DNA of 64,000 bases from Bariatricus massiliensis (GCF_900086725.1 NZ_LT574837.1:64501-128500), one strand, 5' to 3'. Counted from the stretch's first letter, positions 18,035 through 27,311 are shown. Program-made: numbers and translations. Notes: generated by a model from the letters alone, not told the origin.

Positions 18035-19009
18035 CTACTTTAATTTCCATTTTGCACGGTTAAATAACGATTTCGCCACATCCGGTTTCTCTCCCGTCTG
18101 CAAAATCTCGGGGAGCAGATGCTTTGCGTCTATTCCGTTTCTCCTGAATTGGCCACAGCAGGACGCACAGTATGTATATAGCTCTGTACAACCCGCTTCT
18201 TTCAAGATAACGCTTGGTTCCCCCGCAAGCTCAGGCTCCTTCACACCGGCACAGCCACCCAAACCACAGCACTGTATCCCCTCTGTCCGCTTGATGTCCT
18301 CCTCCAAAAACGGCTTCAGAGTCTTCACCCATTCTTCATCTTCCCGGTCGGGACATGGGATATAAAGAGGGATTCCTGCCTTTATCTTTCGTCCGATTCC
18401 AAGCTCCCGTAAAACCTCGTAGATACTGGTCACCTTCTGCCTGAGCTGCGGTTTCAAAAAATAATAACAGTTTGGACAGAGCATAACCACTTCCTCAATA
18501 CCATATCTGTCCAGAGCCATTTGTATTTCTCCTATAATGCGCTCCTTGGCTTTCTCAAGTCCCAATTCAGCAACAGGCTTTCCACAGCAATCGAGTACCA
18601 TTCCGATTCCAGCCTGCTCTTCCAGCATACGGGAGAGTTTCGTGAGCGTCTCCGGGTACAGAGAAGGAAAATTACATCCCGGAAACAGTATCCGTTTTGC
18701 AGATGCATGCCGGTAATTTTTAAAAAGATAAGAACTTTTTTCCCGGAGCAGCATCCCGTATCCCTTCTCAGGCACCACCCCTTGATTTTCTTCGACACAT
18801 TCCCGGCGGTACTGAAGAATCACTTCCCGCCCGTCAATTCCTTTTGGGCACACCTGCCCGCACCGTCCACAGAGAAAACAGTGATACGCAAGCTCACGGA
18901 GCTTTTCCCCCTCACTCAGATCCATCTTATATTTATCCAAAAACAAGCAGTGTTCCCGGCATTTCCCGCAGTGTATACACTGTGATATATCTGTTGTCTT
19001 ACTTTTCAT
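18035..19009 (-). CDS. 4Fe-4S and CCG-domain protein (HdrD/GlpC-like)
   Basis: A 324-residue cytoplasmic electron carrier or oxidoreductase. The N-terminus has two 4Fe-4S motifs, CIHCGKCREHC and CFLCGRCGQVCPKG. Two cysteine-rich CCG domains follow: PGCNFPSLYP...LDCCGKPVAELG near residues 110-145, and IPCPDREDEE...IQCCGLGGCAG near residues 215-250, with a later CASCCGQF. CCG domains bind the unusual cluster of heterodisulfide reductase, or act in lactate and glycerol-phosphate oxidation. Its start overlaps the upstream VTT gene by 11 bases and GGAAGAGGAAA precedes the ATG. In this cluster it could supply electrons for a redox step on sulfur, selenium or arsenic; that is inference. Confidence 0.83.
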   Translation of the reverse strand: MKSKTTDISQCIHCGKCREHCLFLDKYKMDLSEGEKLRELAYHCFLCGRCGQVCPKGIDGREVILQYRRECVEENQGVVPEKGYGMLLREKSSYLFKNYRHASAKRILFPGCNFPSLYPETLTKLSRMLEEQAGIGMVLDCCGKPVAELGLEKAKERIIGEIQMALDRYGIEEVVMLCPNCYYFLKPQLRQKVTSIYEVLRELGIGRKIKAGIPLYIPCPDREDEEWVKTLKPFLEEDIKRTEGIQCCGLGGCAGVKEPELAGEPSVILKEAGCTELYTYCASCCGQFRRNGIDAKHLLPEILQTGEKPDVAKSLFNRAKWKLK

Positions 19010-19691
19010 TTTCCTCTTCCGCCCTCTCCAATCCGACGTATTTCTTCTTCATAAAAAAACCCGTTCCAAGAACCACAGCCGCCAGGCCGCCGGCAATTGC
19101 CAGATATAACATCCGGTTCTCCCCGTCTGTGATTCCTGCTGCCCCCACCGTATACATGGCAGTGCCCGGTACCATAAATAAAAAAGAAAGAAGAGAGTAC
19201 ATACCGAACTTCATGTCCGTAATTCCATAAGCAAAATTTTGAAGATTATAAGGAAATACAGGCACAAGGCGAGTAATCATGAGAAGCAATACTTCATTTT
19301 TCTGCTCCCCGCTGAACAAAAGCTTATTCAGATATTTGTTTTTCTGCACCAAAGGTTTAATACTATCCTTCAAAAAAAATCTGCCTGCCAGAAAGGCCGC
19401 CATAGCTCCGGCCGTCGAAGCGACAGAACACGCTGCCGTACCGACCCATGGGCCGAACAAAACGCCGGCCAGTACCGCAAATGTTATCCCCGGCAATGCC
19501 AGCACTACACAGCCTATAACAGTCAGAACGATATAAATTCCAAGTGCCGCCGCCAAATTATTTTGAACCATATCATTTAAAAATTGGAGATTATTCACAT
19601 TCCCAAGTAAATCCGACCACCCGAACACAGCGTTTCCCAAGAAAATAAGAACCGCCAGCATGCCAAATATTATTAATTTCTTATACTTCAT
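18999..19691 (-). CDS. TVP38/TMEM64 (VTT/DedA-like) membrane protein, second copy in cluster
   Basis: A 230-residue membrane protein with the VTT domain: LALPGITFAVLAGVLFGPWVGTAACSVASTAGAMAAFLAGRFFL, then LLLMITRLVPVFPYNLQNFAYGITDMKFGMYSLLSFLFMVPGTAMYT. This subgroup (FP.NLQN.AYG) is the one most often annotated as TVP38 beside Fe-S or C_GCAxxG genes. The stop codon of the C_GCAxxG gene lies three bases upstream and the Fe-S gene overlaps its end. A role in lipid or solute transport is inferred from the family. Confidence 0.83.
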   Translation of the reverse strand: MKYKKLIIFGMLAVLIFLGNAVFGWSDLLGNVNNLQFLNDMVQNNLAAALGIYIVLTVIGCVVLALPGITFAVLAGVLFGPWVGTAACSVASTAGAMAAFLAGRFFLKDSIKPLVQKNKYLNKLLFSGEQKNEVLLLMITRLVPVFPYNLQNFAYGITDMKFGMYSLLSFLFMVPGTAMYTVGAAGITDGENRMLYLAIAGGLAAVVLGTGFFMKKKYVGLERAEEENEK

Positions 19692-19694
19692 GTC

Positions 19695-20126
19695 TTACAA
19701 AATATCCCGCAGGATATCCAGCGTTTCCTTTGCCAGCATTGGACAAAATTCAAGCATATGCCCACTCTCAAGCGCTGCCTGAAGCCCCTCAGGTTTGGAT
19801 ACATCATATCCAAGCAGCGGCTTACAGACAACAGTTGCATGCCGTTTGAGGAATTCTCTCCTGAACTGGGCACTTTTTTCCATCATAATTTCCTTCTGTT
19901 CCATCAGATTCTCCGGATTACTGTGGCCGTATTTCAAACCGATTGCCATCATCGCTCCGGTAAACACGCCACAGGCTTCTCCCAGCATCATACCGCCCCC
20001 AAAGCAGGCTGCCACACGGTTGGCCTCATCTTCTGATATACCAAGCTCCCCCGCAAATGCACGCAGTACCACCTGTGAGCAATCATAACCTTTTATAAAC
20101 TCTTCTCTAATCTGTTCTTCTGTCAT
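19695..20126 (-). CDS. C_GCAxxG_C_C family probable redox protein
   Basis: About 143 residues with the family pattern GYDCSQVVLRAFAGELGIS, VAACFGGGMMLGEACGVFTGAMMAIGL, then KPLLGYDVS and a late FCPML. The conserved Cys residues suggest a metal cluster or thiol redox site; the function is not established. The ATG at 20126 is preferred because GAGG lies eight bases upstream; an earlier in-frame ATG at 20162 lacks a good site. It is the first gene of the upper half of the ArsS-type cluster, so the promoter should lie within 20127-20300, an AT-rich stretch. Confidence 0.78.
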   Translation of the reverse strand: MTEEQIREEFIKGYDCSQVVLRAFAGELGISEDEANRVAACFGGGMMLGEACGVFTGAMMAIGLKYGHSNPENLMEQKEIMMEKSAQFRREFLKRHATVVCKPLLGYDVSKPEGLQAALESGHMLEFCPMLAKETLDILRDIL

Positions 20127-20302
20127 ACCCTTATCCTCACTTTCATTGCTAACACTAATCATAAGTTAAAGTGTATCACATTATGAAATAAGCCTTAAAT
20201 TACTTTTTTCTATATTTCATTTCATATATTGATAATCCCTATATCTCTAAGTCGGGGCCACTGTTGGTCTTTTGCACTCATACATACTGGCGTGCCATTC
20301 CA

Positions 20303-20338
20303 AATTAAAAATGACTGCGGCAATCCGTCCGCAGTCAT
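20303..20338 (-). terminator. Rho-independent terminator of the RpiR-controlled sugar operon
   Basis: On the minus strand ATGACTGCGG and CCGCAGTCAT form a ten-base perfect stem with an eight-base loop, followed by TTTTTAATTT, 12 bases after the FGGY kinase stop. It separates the sugar operon from the ArsS-type cluster. Confidence 0.85.
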
Positions 20339-20349
20339 GAAGATAAATT

Positions 20350-21843
20350 TTAATCCAAAATATGATTCACATTTTTCAATTTACTATATAATTCCTGATA
20401 CGCTTCATATCTCTCCTGATACACCCTATGGCATTTCATATCCGGTTCAATCAGCTCTGGTTCTCCAAGCATCTCCTTGGCCGCCTCTTCTAAAGAAGGA
20501 TATTCCCCCAGAGCAGAAGCCGCAGCAACCGCGCCTCCCAGAGCTCCTGTATCAGAATAAGGGGATCTATATATTTCCCGCCCTAAAATATTGGCTTTCA
20601 ACTGTAACCATAGCTTTGAATTGCTTCCTCCCCCGCTGACAATGATTCTATCGATAGGGATTTCCGAATTTGCAAGTGATTCAAGAATTCTCCTACATTC
20701 GTAAGAAGCGCCCTCCAAAATAGATTTAAAAATCTCCTCTCTCGTCGTCATCATAGTCAGGCCGATGAACGCCCCTTTTGCCTTCTCGTCCATATAGCCG
20801 GCCGTAGCGCCTGCAAAATGTGGCAAAACCATAAGATTTCCGGGTTCACTGTCCAAAGTATGATTCAGATAATCCAAAATCTGACCTTTTGACATCGTTT
20901 TCTCTTTCCAGAAAGTGTCTATATACCAGTTTACCATCGCTCCCGCCGCATTATGCCACGCCACAGTATTATAGAGTCCGGCACGAACAAACGGCTCACA
21001 AGAGATATTCTCTGCGCTGATATTTTGTGTGCTCAAAGTCCGCTCCAGAACCGCGGTAATTCCTTCTGTAGTTCCTACAATATTCGAACAGCTCCCCGGC
21101 GTGGTCACTCCCGCTCCAATCGCATTGAATATATGGTCATGGCTCCCAGCCATAACGGGAATCTCATAATCAATTCCCAGAAACCGCTTCACGGATGGGA
21201 GCAAAGTTCCAATAATGCTGCCTCCCTGCACTGGGTTCGAAAAAAGTCCTTCTTCTATCCCGGCAGTCTCCAGTATCTTTCTTGACCAGCAGTTTGTATG
21301 AATATCAAAAGCCATAGTTCTGGAGGCCATAGAATAGTCAATCTTAGTCTCTCCGGTCAGCAGATATCCCACATAATCTGAGAAGCACATGTATTTCCAC
21401 GTATTTTGATGGATTGACGGATAGTGTTTCTTTATATATAAAATTTTATTTATAGAGTAAATATAGCTTAAATTCACTTTCGTGATGTCCGTCAATTCTT
21501 GCTCCCCTATCTGCTCTGTTATCCATTCCAGCTCTCTGGCCCCTCTCGGGTCAGAGCCGATTATACTCATGCTCAGAGCTTCGCCTCCACGGCTGACCGG
21601 TATAACGGCCTCGCCCAGCGAAGATACCGTAATCATGGATATCTTTGCCGGCCTGCTCTTTTGTATAACTTCCTTCAAAATTTCAAATACATAATTTTTT
21701 ACTTCAATTGGATTTAATTCCCTCTTTTTTTCTTCTTGTCCATAGGTGTTGAGCACTCGATACGCATTCGCTATGACCTTGCCTCTGATATCTGTCACAG
21801 TAGCCTTAACCCCCGATGTCCCTATGTCAATCCCCAAAAACAT
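20350..21843 (-). CDS. FGGY-family sugar kinase (xylulokinase-like)
   Basis: A 497-residue kinase in two actin-like lobes. Visible are the N-terminal phosphate loop FLGIDIGTSGVKATV, the sugar-binding MAGSHDHIFNAIGAG (catalytic Asp), VGTTEGITAV and the C-terminal ADP-binding IIVSGGGSNSKLWLQLKANILG with TGALGGAVAAAS. FGGY kinases phosphorylate sugars such as xylulose, gluconate, erythritol or L-fuculose; the substrate cannot be fixed from motifs. It is the last gene of the operon, 13 bases after a ketose-bisphosphate aldolase, so the phosphorylated sugar is likely processed to a substrate for that aldolase. AGAGGTGTAATAC precedes the ATG. Confidence 0.85.
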   Translation of the reverse strand: MFLGIDIGTSGVKATVTDIRGKVIANAYRVLNTYGQEEKKRELNPIEVKNYVFEILKEVIQKSRPAKISMITVSSLGEAVIPVSRGGEALSMSIIGSDPRGARELEWITEQIGEQELTDITKVNLSYIYSINKILYIKKHYPSIHQNTWKYMCFSDYVGYLLTGETKIDYSMASRTMAFDIHTNCWSRKILETAGIEEGLFSNPVQGGSIIGTLLPSVKRFLGIDYEIPVMAGSHDHIFNAIGAGVTTPGSCSNIVGTTEGITAVLERTLSTQNISAENISCEPFVRAGLYNTVAWHNAAGAMVNWYIDTFWKEKTMSKGQILDYLNHTLDSEPGNLMVLPHFAGATAGYMDEKAKGAFIGLTMMTTREEIFKSILEGASYECRRILESLANSEIPIDRIIVSGGGSNSKLWLQLKANILGREIYRSPYSDTGALGGAVAAASALGEYPSLEEAAKEMLGEPELIEPDMKCHRVYQERYEAYQELYSKLKNVNHILD

Positions 21844-21856
21844 GTATTACACCTCT

Positions 21857-22729
21857 TTATCTCCCTGCGTTCTTGAACACAGTAAGTATCTCCACCGTTT
21901 TCTGGTAAATAATCTCCATGGCCTGATTTGCCAAATTGCAGAAATTAACAGGGTTTTTAGATTCTTGAATCGTTTTGAGCAGATAGGGCGCCGGAGCTGT
22001 GTCAATCGCCGTAAAATAATTGATTTTTTTAATTCCGGCATCAATGGCCTGCTGTATCTGGTCAAATGGTGTTCCTGAACCGCCATGCATGCCTAAATGT
22101 ACCTGCCCGGCTTGAGACTTTATCTTTCTGATACGCTCAATATCCAGATTAGGTTCTCCTGCATACATACCATGCACTGTTCCAAAGGAGGTCGTCAATA
22201 CGTCTACCCCTGTCCTTTCACAGAAAAGAGCTGCTTCATCCGGATCGGTATAGTATACGCTCAAATCGGACAGATCGCTTGTCTCCTGCCCATGTACGTC
22301 GCTTGGCATATTGTTAGGCATGGCCCCCAATTCTGCCTCGACCCCAATTCCCAATGGTTTTACAATTTCCACAAACCGCTTAACTTCTTCAATATTTTTT
22401 TCCAATGGAAATCTGGAGCAGTCGTACATGATCGATGTGCACCCCAGCCGTACTGCTTTCATGCAGTGCTCAAAGTCATATCCATGATCCACATGCACAG
22501 AGATTGCCGCCGTAGATTTTTTTGCGTAATCCAGCATCAATGGAACTGCAATATCAATAGGTACTACACTCTGTTCGGTCTGCGCGTGGTTGATCGTCAC
22601 CGGCATCCCCGTATCCTCCGCCGCCTGAATGACCGCGCGTAATGAGATCTGGTTAGGCGTATTGATAGACGCGATTGCAAAGTTATTCTTTTCTGCTTCC
22701 TGTAACATTTCTTTTAAACTTACTAACAT
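21857..22729 (-). CDS. class II ketose-bisphosphate aldolase (fructose/tagatose type)
   Basis: A 290-residue zinc-dependent aldolase that cleaves a ketose bisphosphate or phosphate to dihydroxyacetone phosphate and an aldehyde. Metal and catalytic motifs are HVDHGYDFE (Asp and His), GVEAELGAMP, the His in GTVHGMYAGEP, LGMHGGSGTP and the phosphate-binding INYFTAIDTA. The length and the NTPNQISLRAVIQAAE start fit the GatY/KbaY/FbaA family. GGAGGAAAGAT precedes the ATG. It lies between the ABC permease and the FGGY kinase genes, so transport, phosphorylation and cleavage of one sugar are encoded together. It need not be the glycolytic enzyme. Confidence 0.88.
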   Translation of the reverse strand: MLVSLKEMLQEAEKNNFAIASINTPNQISLRAVIQAAEDTGMPVTINHAQTEQSVVPIDIAVPLMLDYAKKSTAAISVHVDHGYDFEHCMKAVRLGCTSIMYDCSRFPLEKNIEEVKRFVEIVKPLGIGVEAELGAMPNNMPSDVHGQETSDLSDLSVYYTDPDEAALFCERTGVDVLTTSFGTVHGMYAGEPNLDIERIRKIKSQAGQVHLGMHGGSGTPFDQIQQAIDAGIKKINYFTAIDTAPAPYLLKTIQESKNPVNFCNLANQAMEIIYQKTVEILTVFKNAGR

Positions 22730-22788
22730 ATCTTTCCTCCTGATTGCACTTTATGTAAAATTTGATTCACAAATTAGAATCCTCTCTC

Positions 22789-23757
22789 TTATTTCTGTGT
22801 CCTCTGCTTCACCATATCAACAGATACCGCCGCAAGAACTACAAGTCCCTGTATTATGAGCTGCCAGAATGAATTGACATTCATCAGATTCAGCCCGTTT
22901 TTCAGTACGCCAATAATCATGACGCCTATCATAGCGCTGACTACACTTCCCGAACCGCCCATAAGGCTGACGCCGCCGAGCGCGCTGGCCGCCACCGCGT
23001 CCATCTCCCAGCCAGATGCAACTGCCGGCTGTCCGGAATACATTCTAGCCGCCATCACGATTCCCGCCCATGCTGCCAGAAATCCCGAGATGGTATGGAC
23101 CGTGAACTGAACCACTTTAATATTAATGCCGGAAAACTTTGCGGCCTCTATATTTCCCCCTACCGCATATACATACCGGCCCATTCTTGTTTTATTCAAG
23201 AACAACCAGACAATAACAATCCAGACTACGGCATAGATAACAGGCAGAGGCAAAATTCCCAGCCTGCCGGTCCCCAGTTTTGTAAATGCCTTTTCAGTAC
23301 AGCGGATCGGTTCTGCATTTGTCATCAAATAAGAAATCCCTCTGGCGATATTGAGCATGGCCATGGTCGCGATAAATGCCGGAACTTTTACTACAGAAAC
23401 AAAAAAGCCGTTGAACGCCCCGCATGCTGCTCCCGCCAGCAGTCCAATTAAAATGCTGACTGCAATGGGCATATTATAATGGGCAATCATCCCTGCCGCC
23501 ACCGTGCCTCCCAGAGCAAACACGGAACCCACTGAAATATCGATTCCTCCGATAATAATGCACATCATGACTCCCAGCGTCAGAAATACATTGTTGGTCA
23601 TCTGTCTTAATAATGTCATTAGATTGCTCTGGGTCAAAAAGGAGTCAGACATAAAAGTCAAAAAAACACACAATACCAGCAGTCCTCCGATAATCGCTAT
23701 ATTCTCCCTGAGAAAGGATTTTTTCCCTGTTTTTCTACTGATTCCTTTACTTTTCAT
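22789..23757 (-). CDS. sugar ABC transporter permease (RbsC-like)
   Basis: About 322 residues with eight or more membrane segments and the family blocks GGIDISVGSVFALGGTVAAGMIA, GFFVSVVKVPAFIATMAMLNIARGISYLMT, AVGGNIEAAKFSGINI and ALGGVSLMGGSGSVVSAMIGVMIIGVLKNGLNL. It forms the channel for sugar uptake with the ATPase. The ATG at 23757 is chosen for GGAGGG eight bases upstream; it overlaps the ATPase gene by 11 bases. A longer frame from 23808 would lie within the ATPase gene. Confidence 0.9.
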   Translation of the reverse strand: MKSKGISRKTGKKSFLRENIAIIGGLLVLCVFLTFMSDSFLTQSNLMTLLRQMTNNVFLTLGVMMCIIIGGIDISVGSVFALGGTVAAGMIAHYNMPIAVSILIGLLAGAACGAFNGFFVSVVKVPAFIATMAMLNIARGISYLMTNAEPIRCTEKAFTKLGTGRLGILPLPVIYAVVWIVIVWLFLNKTRMGRYVYAVGGNIEAAKFSGINIKVVQFTVHTISGFLAAWAGIVMAARMYSGQPAVASGWEMDAVAASALGGVSLMGGSGSVVSAMIGVMIIGVLKNGLNLMNVNSFWQLIIQGLVVLAAVSVDMVKQRTQK

Positions 23758-25249
23758 CCTTTTTTCCCTCCAGTGCATAAGATAATATCCGTTCCTGTGA
23801 AAATTCATGTTTATCTACTATTCCGGTCAGCCTGCCTTCACTCATAACACAAATTCTGTCGCTCATTCCCATGACTTCTGGCATTTCCGAAGAAATCATA
23901 ATAATCGACATTCCGTTTCTTGTCAGATTATTCATGATAGCATAAATCTCCGCTTTTGCCCCGACGTCAATCCCTCTTGTAGGTTCATCGAGTATCAGTA
24001 CGCTTGGGTTTACCGCCAGCCATTTTGAGATGACAATTTTCTGTTGATTCCCTCCACTCAGGTTACCTGCCTTCTGCTCATAGGATGGTGTCTTTATTCG
24101 CAATAGCTGCTGATATTTGTCCATCAATTCGTATTCTTTTTTCTTATTAACACAAATCCCTTTCATAAATTCTCTCAATATTGTAATGGTCATATTGAAT
24201 CCTACAGAATTTTTTAATATGAGGCCTTGTAGCTTTCGGTCCTCAGGCACCAGAGCAATCCCTGCCCGCATAGCTGATAATGGATTTTTTATGTGTACTC
24301 TTTTTCCTTCAAGATAAATGTTCCCGCTGTCCATCTGGGTAATTCCAAATATTGCGTTCATCAGCTCTGTCCTTCCTGCGCCAACAAGTCCTGCAAAGCC
24401 TAATATTTCACCCTTTCTCAATTCAAAACTTACATTTCTCAACACGCCGGCTTGATTTAGATTCTCTACCTTCAGAATAATCTCCCCTTTGGGGAAATCA
24501 TCACGGACATAATAATTGTCCAACGCCCTGCCGACCATCAGCGCAATCAGCTCTTCATTTCCAGTTTTTTTAGTCTCCACGGTCTTAACGACTTCGCCGT
24601 CTCTCATAATTGTGATTCTGTCAGTAATTGCGAACAGCTCTTCCAATTTATGTGAAATAAAAATGATGGCCGTGCCATTTTGCTTCAAGTTTTCTACAAT
24701 TTCAAATAGCATCTGTATCTCAGTATCTGACAGGGAAGAAGTCGGCTCATCCATAACAATAATTTTAGACTGAAGCCTTACTGCCTTGACTATCTCTACT
24801 ATCTGCTGTTGTGCCACGCTAAGTGTAGCGACCAGTGCTCCCGCATCGATTTGTACTCCCATTGCATCCAATGCTTTTTGTGCATCCCTTTTGGATTGTT
24901 TCCGGTTGATGTAACCATATTTTTGAGGCGCCGCGTCCAAAAACATATTGTCCGCCACAGTCATCTGAGGTACAAGAAGCAATTCCTGATGAATAATGCT
25001 AATACCATTGGCCTGTGCGTCCCGGACATTATTCATCCGTACTTTTTGTCCGTCGATGTAAATTTCACCTTCGTCAGGCTGGTATATTCCCCCCAACACT
25101 TTAATCAATGTTGATTTCCCGGCTCCGTTTTCTCCCAGCAATGCATGTACCTCTCCCTTTTCCACCCGCAGATCGGCATTCTTAAGAGCATACACGCCCG
25201 GAAATTTTTTATGGATATTTTTCATCTCCAATGCTGCTTCACTCAACAA
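23747..25249 (-). CDS. sugar ABC transporter ATPase with two nucleotide-binding domains (RbsA/MglA-like)
   Basis: A 500-residue double ATPase. Domain 1 has Walker A GENGAGKST, a signature LSVAQQQIVEI and Walker B IIVMDEPTSSLS; domain 2 has GLVGAGRTE in place of a classical Walker A, signature LSGGNQQKIVISKWL and LILDEPTRGIDVGAKAEI. The degenerate P-loop in domain 2 is normal for the RbsA family. The start is TTG at 25249 or the next TTG at 25246; AAGGTGG lies just upstream and no ATG fits, so low initiation efficiency is likely. A strong hairpin lies between this gene and the binding-protein gene upstream. Confidence 0.9.
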   Translation of the reverse strand: MLSEAALEMKNIHKKFPGVYALKNADLRVEKGEVHALLGENGAGKSTLIKVLGGIYQPDEGEIYIDGQKVRMNNVRDAQANGISIIHQELLLVPQMTVADNMFLDAAPQKYGYINRKQSKRDAQKALDAMGVQIDAGALVATLSVAQQQIVEIVKAVRLQSKIIVMDEPTSSLSDTEIQMLFEIVENLKQNGTAIIFISHKLEELFAITDRITIMRDGEVVKTVETKKTGNEELIALMVGRALDNYYVRDDFPKGEIILKVENLNQAGVLRNVSFELRKGEILGFAGLVGAGRTELMNAIFGITQMDSGNIYLEGKRVHIKNPLSAMRAGIALVPEDRKLQGLILKNSVGFNMTITILREFMKGICVNKKKEYELMDKYQQLLRIKTPSYEQKAGNLSGGNQQKIVISKWLAVNPSVLILDEPTRGIDVGAKAEIYAIMNNLTRNGMSIIMISSEMPEVMGMSDRICVMSEGRLTGIVDKHEFSQERILSYALEGKKDEK

Positions 25250-25279
25250 AATCCACCTTCCTTCTGTTTTCTAAACGTA

Positions 25280-25319
25280 GAAATGGCTGCCGCCAGCTTC
25301 TATGCTGACGGCAACCATT
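25280..25319 (-). terminator. intercistronic hairpin between the binding-protein and ATPase genes
   Basis: Plus-strand arms 25280-25297 and 25303-25319 pair almost fully (AAATGGCTGCCGCCAGC against GCTGACGGCAACCATT) with a loop of about five bases. It has no good T run on the minus strand. In sugar ABC operons such a stem commonly protects the binding-protein mRNA and lowers expression of the later genes. Confidence 0.65.
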
Positions 25320-25331
25320 CTTTACTGAACC

Positions 25332-26318
25332 TTACTGCCAACCATCTGTTCCGTACTCTTCTACATTCTCTTTTGTAATCAGGAAGGTATCGACTTTGAT
25401 TTCTTTATCTACAGATTCACCTGCTAAAATCTTTTGAGCGGCCTCGACACACTGTTTACCGATATTGATCGGTGACTGTGCCCCAGTTCCGGCCATGCCG
25501 TCCTCGGCAATAGACTTTTTCGCATCCGGTGAGCCGTCACAGCCAAAAACTGCAATCTGCTCAGTGAGTCCTGCCGACTCTATCGCAGAATATGCGCCCA
25601 ATGCAGACGGGTCATTGATGCAGAAGAATCCAACCAAATCCGGGTTAGCTTGAATAATATTTTCAGCAATCGGTAAAGATTCGGCCGTATCTCCCTTACC
25701 ATTTTGCTGGGAAACAACCTCAAATTTATCCTTAGCGTCTCCAAGTCCCTTCATAAATCCTTCTACACGCTGTACACAGGCTTCTGCATACGGTGCGTCC
25801 AAAATAGCGATTTTGCCGCCATCCGGATATTTTTTTGCCATAGCTTCCCCGACGACCTGACCAGCATATTCATTATTTGATACGAGAATAGTCTCTACTT
25901 TATCTTTATCTGTAACATCTGTGTCAAAATTGATAACCGGAATGTCTGCCTCCTCTAGCATATCTAATGCCGGTGCGATTCCTTCTGAATCGACGGGACA
26001 CAGGAACAATGCATCTATTCCTTGGTTAATCATGTCTTCAATCTGTTGTATCTGTGTGGCAATATCCTGTTTCGTATCCAAAGTTATCAATTCGTCGCCG
26101 TTCGCTTCTACTTCTTTACGGATAGATGATTCAATTGTTGTGAAAAATGGATTGTTCATGGTCATACAGGTAAATCCGAATTTGCGTCCCCCGCTCTTCT
26201 CTTCACTCTCTGTCTTTTTGTCTTCTCCTGAACTCTCCTTTTTGTCCCCGCAGGCCGTCAGGCCCAGAGACATGACCATTGCCGCAGCCAGCAATAGTGC
26301 CATCATTCGCTTCTTCAT
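25332..26318 (-). CDS. sugar ABC transporter substrate-binding lipoprotein (RbsB-like)
   Basis: A 328-residue lipoprotein: signal MKKRMMALLLAAAMVMSLGLTAC with lipobox Cys23, a charged linker, then a type I periplasmic-binding fold of the sugar class. Typical blocks are FGFTCMTMNNPFFTTIESSI, LITLDTKQDIATQIQQIEDMINQGIDALFLCPVDSEGI, PVINFDTDV, GFFCINDPSALGAYSAIE and VFGCDGSPDAKK. It captures a pentose or hexose outside the cell. The ATG follows AAGGAGGAAG. It is the first transport gene, 102 bases after the RpiR regulator. Confidence 0.9.
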   Translation of the reverse strand: MKKRMMALLLAAAMVMSLGLTACGDKKESSGEDKKTESEEKSGGRKFGFTCMTMNNPFFTTIESSIRKEVEANGDELITLDTKQDIATQIQQIEDMINQGIDALFLCPVDSEGIAPALDMLEEADIPVINFDTDVTDKDKVETILVSNNEYAGQVVGEAMAKKYPDGGKIAILDAPYAEACVQRVEGFMKGLGDAKDKFEVVSQQNGKGDTAESLPIAENIIQANPDLVGFFCINDPSALGAYSAIESAGLTEQIAVFGCDGSPDAKKSIAEDGMAGTGAQSPINIGKQCVEAAQKILAGESVDKEIKVDTFLITKENVEEYGTDGWQ

Positions 26319-26420
26319 TTTTCTTCCTCCTTCATATTGACTTATTGTTGTGAAGTTATATTAAGCCTTGACGTCTGAGGCTTACTTCCGTACATTATAT
26401 GAGTTCCTGCATCATAATCT

Positions 26421-27296
26421 TTATATTTTCTCTTTATCCAAGGCTTTGATTGGCGCCTCGATACATGCGTCTGACTGCTTTTTATTTAGTAAATAAATAA
26501 GCATGTACACGCAGTCCAGCATAACCATCTGTGTGATAGTGGCACAGGACGGTTCAAGTCCGAAAGTCAGATTCTCATTATTAACTGTCCTTAAGATGAT
26601 ATCCGCGTACTCTTCAAGGGGAACGTTCTCGTAACTTGTCACTGCGATAGTGACCGCCCCATGTTCCTTCGCTCTTTTGAGATTCTCTACTACCGTGCGG
26701 GACCTGCCATAAGTACTGATGCCAAGCGCTACATCCCCCACCCGTGATAAACTGGATGCGACCACCGCTTCATGTGGATCCAGAAATAAATCTGCAAAAA
26801 TATTCAATCTTCGAAGTCTCTGCCGCAAGCTGCTGGCCGTAACTCCGGAACGTCCCTGCGCAAAAATCATGACTCTATCCCCGCCGGTTATGGCTTTTGC
26901 CGCCTTCATCGCCTCTTCCGGATGAATCATGCTCAGGGTGTCTGTAATCGTCTGCAGATTCATGGCGAACACTTTTTTGCAAACAGCTTCAGCATCGTCG
27001 TCTTCCATAATGCTACTGTAACTTAACTTAGGCTGAACGTGGCTGGTATTGACTTTAGCAATATGTATTAAAAAGGATTGATAATTGCGGAATCCTATTT
27101 CTTTCACAAATCTAGTAATAGTAGCCTCACTAACACCACTGAGTTTTGCCAGCTGTTGAATCTGAATGCCATCCAATGTTCCAAAATTATCAATGATGAA
27201 CTTTGCCAATTTTTGCATAGCGGGACTTAATTGAGGTATCATGCCTTTCATCTTAATTATGACTTCCGGTGTTGCAGTATTGTTTAATTTTTCCAT
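26421..27296 (-). CDS. RpiR/MurR-family transcriptional regulator
   Basis: About 291 residues. The N-terminal helix-turn-helix spans LAKFIIDNFGTLDGIQIQQLAKLSGVSEATITRFVKEIGFRNYQSF and the C-terminal SIS domain carries RVMIFAQGRSGVTASSLRQRL and ALGISTYGRSRTVVENLKRAKEHGAVTIAVTSY, which bind a sugar phosphate effector. The ATG at 27296 has AGGAGGGTAT just upstream; longer frames start in the AT-rich promoter. It leads the sugar operon and is probably autoregulated through the palindromes at 27312-27370. Confidence 0.88.
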   Translation of the reverse strand: MEKLNNTATPEVIIKMKGMIPQLSPAMQKLAKFIIDNFGTLDGIQIQQLAKLSGVSEATITRFVKEIGFRNYQSFLIHIAKVNTSHVQPKLSYSSIMEDDDAEAVCKKVFAMNLQTITDTLSMIHPEEAMKAAKAITGGDRVMIFAQGRSGVTASSLRQRLRRLNIFADLFLDPHEAVVASSLSRVGDVALGISTYGRSRTVVENLKRAKEHGAVTIAVTSYENVPLEEYADIILRTVNNENLTFGLEPSCATITQMVMLDCVYMLIYLLNKKQSDACIEAPIKALDKEKI

Positions 27297-27311
27297 ATAC
27301 CCTCCTGCATC

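Noticed and set aside
24430..24560. Degenerate P-loop of the second ABC domain as sign of a dead transporter
   Set aside because: GLVGAGRTE in the second domain is normal for the RbsA/MglA family; signature and Walker B are intact.
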